DNA of 10,831 nt from positions 1 through 10,831 of the forward strand of contig RFXC01000152.1 of assembly GCA_009921765.1 (NCBI GenBank), written 5' to 3'. This stretch comes from Betaproteobacteria bacterium (GTDB lineage Bacteria; Pseudomonadota; Gammaproteobacteria; Burkholderiales; Burkholderiaceae). A program made the position numbers and the translations under genes. Below the pieces are notes generated by a model that was not told where the DNA came from, did no database searches, and saw nothing but the letters and a program-made list of their open reading frames with translations. Below are positions 7,393-10,831 of the stretch, piece after piece. The first letter of the stretch is position 1, and each line of letters starts with the position of its first letter.

Positions 7393-9782
7393 CGCAGTCG
7401 GCCAATCCCCATCGCGCGCTGCTCCGATGGCTGATCGCGGCCCACTGGCGAGAAGGCCCGGCCGCCATGCTGGCTGGCGCGCTGTCGATTGCGATCGGTG
7501 TCGCGCTCGCCCTGGGTGTGCACTGGGTCAACCGCTCGGCATTGGCGGAATTTTCTGCTGCGATCGCCATGGTGAACGGCGACGCGCAGGCGCAGCTGGT
7601 GGGCCGAAGCGCCGACTTCGACGAGCAGATCTATTCGTTGCTGATCGATACATCGGGTATCGCGGCAGCAAGCCCCGTGATCGAGTTCAAAGCGTTTGCC
7701 ATGGCAGTCGCGCCGGCCGTGCCTCGTACCACCAGCCGCGAGACCGAAGCCCCTGGACGCACGCAGTCGGGTGCGCCTCAAGCGGAGCAACCGATCATGC
7801 TTCGTGTACTGGGGATTGATCCGCTTCGAGCAGCACAAGTCACGCCCACCCTGTTGCCCTCGCTGGCTGAGCCCTATCGCAACGACCCGGTAGCGCTGTT
7901 TGCCGACGATGCCGTGTTCCTGTCGCGGGCGGCGGCGCGCGCGCTCGACATCACGCCGGGTGAGCGGCTCGTCATTCAGACCGGCGCACACCAGCAGACG
8001 TTGCGCGTGGCGGGCAGCGTGGAGGGCGCCGATGAGGGTCAGTTGCTGGCAGTGCTCGACATCGCCAATGCCCAGCAATACTTCGGTCGACTGGGCAAAC
8101 TGTCGAGGATCGACCTGCGCTTTGAGGAACACGCTGATGCGGGCAGCGTCCGGGCAGCGGTTGAGCCCAGGCTTCCCGTGCAGGTGCTATGGAGCGTCCC
8201 GCAGGCGGCCGGACAGCGGATGTCAAACCTGTCGCGCGCCTATCGCGTCAATCTCAATGTGCTCGCGCTGGTGGCACTCTTTACCGGCGCCTTCATCGTT
8301 CAGGCGACGCTCGCGCTGCGGGTGGCCCGCCAGCAGCATGAGATTGCGCTGCTCGGCGTGCTGGGGGCCCCTCGCCGCTTCGCTGCACGACGCGTGCTGG
8401 TCGATGCACTGGCAATCGGCGCAATCGGCTCGGTCACCGGAGTGCTTGGGGGTATGGCGCTCGCATCGTTCCTTCTCGCATTGACCGGGGGTGATCTGGG
8501 CGGCGGCTACTTCGATCGTCGCGTGATCGCGCTTGCCATCGACCCGCTATCGATCGCGGCAGGCCTCGTGGGCGGCCTTGCCATTGCCCTGATGGGCGCG
8601 TTTTCGCCGATGCGTGCAGCGCAACGCATCATTCCCGCGCGTGCCCTGCGCGCACGCTCGACGGAAAGCGTGCTCGATCCGGGCGGACGTGCGCGCTGGG
8701 CGGCGGGGCTCGCGGCGATCGCACTGGTGCCGATGGCCATCATGGTGACCAGTTTTCGGGTCTCGGTCTCCGACTGGCTGGACCAGGTGTTACCCGCCGA
8801 TCTCTATGCCCGGCTGCCCGCCAGCGCGGCGGGCGAGGGCTTCGATCAATCGTTGCAGACGCGTATCCGCGCTCTGCCGGGCGCAAGCCAGGTCGAGTTT
8901 TCACGGGTCGGATCAATCCTGCTCGATGAGCGCCGCCCGGCGGTTGCGCTGGTGGCGCGTCCTCTGCACTCGGCCGGCGTCGCGGCACGCCTCCCCCTGA
9001 CAGGAAAGCAGGTCGCGGTGCCTGAGAATCAGCTGGGCGTCTGGGTAAGTGAGCCCTTCGCCGACATTTACCGGGTGCAGCCGGGCGACATGCTGTCGCT
9101 GCCAATCGGCAACTCCCCGACTCCGGTGCGAGCCCTGGTTGCCGGTATCTGGCGAGACTATGCCCGTCAGCACGGCGCGATTGCGATCGATATCGATGAC
9201 TATCGTCGTCTGACAGGCGACGAGGCAGCCAACGAAGTGGCCTGGTGGCTCGTCGATCGCGCGCAGACGGAGTCCTTCATCGCCCAGGCCCAAGCGCTGT
9301 CTGCGCTCACCGACAGCATGGAATTTCGCGATACCGGCCAGTTGAAATCGCTATCGCTCAGAATCTTTGACCGGAGCTTTGCCATCACGCATGTGCTGGA
9401 AGCGATCGCCATCGCTGTGGCATTGTTTGGCGTTGCCACGTCGGTCGCGGGCGAAGCCCTCGCACGGCAACGGGAGTTCGGCATGCTTCGCCACCTCGGG
9501 CTCACCCGCAGGCAGATCGGTCAGCAGTTCGCGATCGAGGCGGCCCTGGGCACTGTGGTTGCGTGTGTGTGGGGGCTTATGCTTGGCGCTGTCGTCGCGT
9601 GGGTCCTCGTGCATCGTGTCAATCCGCAGTCATTCCACTGGACGATGTCCATGCACTGGCCCACCGGCATGCTTGCCACCAGCGCGCTCGCCATGATCAT
9701 GCTGGCCGCCGTCGCGGCACGGCTGTCTGCCCGGGAGGCCACGGGTGCGGCGCCCGTGCTGGCGGTGAGGCAGGACTGGTGA
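7389..9782 (+). CDS. Double FtsX/MacB-type ABC permease (fused AttF-AttG type)
   Basis: Inner-membrane permease of 797 residues made of two similar halves. Each half has one N-terminal membrane segment, a periplasmic domain of about 210-240 residues, then three membrane segments. In half one the segments are near residues 29-47, 288-310, 335-363 and 385-405; in half two they are near 436-455, 668-688, 712-740 and 758-778. FtsX-like sequence is clear in both: VARQQHEIALLGVLGAPRR and LARQREFGMLRHLGLTRRQ. Both halves end with a similar motif (IPARALR; PVLAVRQDW). This is the MacB-type 1+3 topology twice, enough for a whole channel in one chain. A Pro/Thr/Ser/Glu-rich insert lies at about 108-136 in the first periplasmic domain. 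The start is GTG at 7389-7391, overlapping the ATPase stop as GTGA. A GAGGGG lies upstream but is far from the start, so coupling is likely. Substrate unknown. Confidence 0.88.
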   Translation: MTQSANPHRALLRWLIAAHWREGPAAMLAGALSIAIGVALALGVHWVNRSALAEFSAAIAMVNGDAQAQLVGRSADFDEQIYSLLIDTSGIAAASPVIEFKAFAMAVAPAVPRTTSRETEAPGRTQSGAPQAEQPIMLRVLGIDPLRAAQVTPTLLPSLAEPYRNDPVALFADDAVFLSRAAARALDITPGERLVIQTGAHQQTLRVAGSVEGADEGQLLAVLDIANAQQYFGRLGKLSRIDLRFEEHADAGSVRAAVEPRLPVQVLWSVPQAAGQRMSNLSRAYRVNLNVLALVALFTGAFIVQATLALRVARQQHEIALLGVLGAPRRFAARRVLVDALAIGAIGSVTGVLGGMALASFLLALTGGDLGGGYFDRRVIALAIDPLSIAAGLVGGLAIALMGAFSPMRAAQRIIPARALRARSTESVLDPGGRARWAAGLAAIALVPMAIMVTSFRVSVSDWLDQVLPADLYARLPASAAGEGFDQSLQTRIRALPGASQVEFSRVGSILLDERRPAVALVARPLHSAGVAARLPLTGKQVAVPENQLGVWVSEPFADIYRVQPGDMLSLPIGNSPTPVRALVAGIWRDYARQHGAIAIDIDDYRRLTGDEAANEVAWWLVDRAQTESFIAQAQALSALTDSMEFRDTGQLKSLSLRIFDRSFAITHVLEAIAIAVALFGVATSVAGEALARQREFGMLRHLGLTRRQIGQQFAIEAALGTVVACVWGLMLGAVVAWVLVHRVNPQSFHWTMSMHWPTGMLATSALAMIMLAAVAARLSAREATGAAPVLAVRQDW
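9767..9770 (+). promoter_or_regulatory. Ribosome binding site for the AttH-like gene
   Basis: GAGG, 8 nt upstream of the GTG at 9779-9781, inside the last codons of the permease gene. It supports a GTG start in the GTGA overlap. Confidence 0.5.
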
Positions 9783-10831
9783 GCGCCACCCGGCGTCAGC
9801 TGATCCAGGCGCTCGCCCTAGCGGGCAGTGCGTCGCCCTGGTCGATATCCGCCCGCGCGGACGCCACGCAGCCCCGCTTTGCAGCGGTCACGCCCGATAC
9901 GCGCCTGTCGTTTCCACGCGATCACGGCGCACACCCGGACTTCAGGATTGAATGGTGGTACCTGACCGGCTGGATGGAGACGACCCTCTCGGACGCGCGC
10001 GCATCCATCGGCCTCCAGATCACGTTTTTCAGGGTGGCGACCGGCTGGCAGCGGGATCACACCAGCCGCTTTGCCGCGCAGCAGCTGATGTTTGCACATG
10101 CCGCCATCGCGGTGCCGGGGCGCGGCCGACTGATCAAGGCCGAGCGCGCAGCACGGATGGGTCTGGGCATGGCGCAGGCTGACGAAACCGATACCGCGCT
10201 TCGCATCGGTAACTGGCAGCTGGTTCGCGATTCGGCCGATCGCTACCGGGCCCGGATCAGCGACGCCGCTTTGTCGGTCAGCATTGATTTTCAGGCGCAA
10301 CGCCCGCCCCTGCTGCAGGGCGCGGCGGGCTTTTCACAGAAGGGTCCCCAACCCGCGCAGGCGAGCTTCTATTACAGCCGCCCCTGGCTTGCTGCCCAGG
10401 GCGAAATCGCCTGGGCCGATCCCGATCGAACGCGGCTTGTTTCGCGCCCGGTACAGGGCCACGCATGGTTTGATCACGAGTGGTCGAGCGAACTGCTGGA
10501 TGCCCAGGCACAGGGCTGGGACTGGGTCGGCCTTCACCTCGCGGACGGTAGCGCGCTCACGGCTTTCCAGGTCCGCAGCGCCGATGGCCGGGCGCTCTGG
10601 CAATACGCCCGCTGGGTCGACGCCGAACAGCGAGAAATCGGTGCTTCGGGCGATTCGGGCGGGGTGACCTTCGAGCCGCTTCGCCGCTGGCGGTCACCGC
10701 GCAGCGGCGCATCATGGCCGGTGGCACAGCGGTTGCGGATCGGTGGCCGGGTGATCGAGCTGCAGCCCATGTTTGATGATCAGGAGCTCGAGACCCGCGG
10801 CAGCACCGGCATCACCTACTGGGAGGGCGCG
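9779..10831 (+). CDS. AttH/CrtC-like lipocalin-fold exported protein (3' end outside window)
   Basis: The frame is open from a GTG at 9779-9781 to the right edge, 351 codons with no stop. The GTG overlaps the permease stop (GTGA) and has GAGG 8 nt upstream. The N-terminus SATRRQLIQALALAGSA has a twin arginine followed by a hydrophobic stretch and an SARA-DA cleavage site near residue 27. This looks like a Tat signal peptide, though a Sec signal is possible. The mature part carries marks of the AttH/CrtC (hydroxyneurosporene synthase-like) family: FRIEWWYLTGWM (55-66), FYYSRPWLAAQGEI (197-210), GHAWFDHEWSSE (227-238) and GWDWVGLHLADG (246-257). Members of this family have two lipocalin-like barrels and are thought to handle lipids or isoprenoids. 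In AttEFGH loci it is the exported partner of the ABC transporter. A true carotenoid hydratase role is unlikely because no carotenoid gene is present. Confidence 0.85.
   Translation, partial: MSATRRQLIQALALAGSASPWSISARADATQPRFAAVTPDTRLSFPRDHGAHPDFRIEWWYLTGWMETTLSDARASIGLQITFFRVATGWQRDHTSRFAAQQLMFAHAAIAVPGRGRLIKAERAARMGLGMAQADETDTALRIGNWQLVRDSADRYRARISDAALSVSIDFQAQRPPLLQGAAGFSQKGPQPAQASFYYSRPWLAAQGEIAWADPDRTRLVSRPVQGHAWFDHEWSSELLDAQAQGWDWVGLHLADGSALTAFQVRSADGRALWQYARWVDAEQREIGASGDSGGVTFEPLRRWRSPRSGASWPVAQRLRIGGRVIELQPMFDDQELETRGSTGITYWEGA

Noticed and set aside
7128..8132. A 334-codon open frame on the - strand opposite the ATPase and permease genes
   Set aside because: It is antisense to two well-supported genes, is Arg/Ser/Ala-rich, and shows no domain, membrane segment or ribosome site of note.
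9779..10831. Carotenoid 1,2-hydratase (CrtC) as the specific function of the last gene
   Set aside because: The fold family fits, but there are no carotenoid genes nearby and the ABC transporter context points to the AttH group instead.

Overview
This window is GC-rich (roughly 60-65% by eye) and tightly packed with genes. It looks like a chromosomal region of a betaproteobacterium, probably of the Burkholderiales type. The evidence is the FabI sequence (N-terminus [19 protein letters not shown], close to Burkholderia and Pseudomonas FabI) and the gene order, in which a yejABEF-type ABC importer lies divergent to fabI, an arrangement I recall from Burkholderiales genomes. There are no insertion sequences, tRNA or rRNA genes, CRISPR arrays or phage genes, and no gene-free stretch above 300 bases.

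Left edge (1-245, + strand): the C-terminal tail of a protein whose body lies outside the window. It is Ala/Pro/Lys-rich with repeated KPA units. By position it may be the end of a LysM/lytic-transglycosylase (MltD-like) protein, but no domain is visible. Left operon (5873 down to 278, - strand): yejA, yejB, yejE and yejF, a complete peptide importer with a periplasmic binding protein, two permeases and a double ATPase. The junctions are 4 nt (yejA/yejB), a 4-nt ATGA overlap (yejB/yejE) and 1 nt (yejE/yejF), which is strong evidence for one co-translated transcript.

Right operon (5922 to beyond 10831, + strand): fabI (NADH-dependent enoyl-ACP reductase), a LolD/MacB-like ATPase, a 797-residue permease with two FtsX/MacB-type halves, and a lipocalin-fold (CrtC/AttH-like) exported protein that runs off the right edge. 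The last three match the system annotated elsewhere as AttEFGH. All four genes overlap (8, 4 and 4 nt), so a core fatty-acid synthesis enzyme appears translationally coupled to an envelope ABC system whose exported partner belongs to a lipid-binding fold. The substrate is not known from the sequence.

The two operons diverge from a gap of only 24-48 bases, depending on the yejA start, so their promoters must overlap each other or the 5' coding ends. Points for a second look are the fabI-att coupling, an Ala at the FabI position equivalent to E. coli Gly93 (a known inhibitor-resistance site), the fused permease, and the twin-arginine-like leader on the lipocalin-fold protein.
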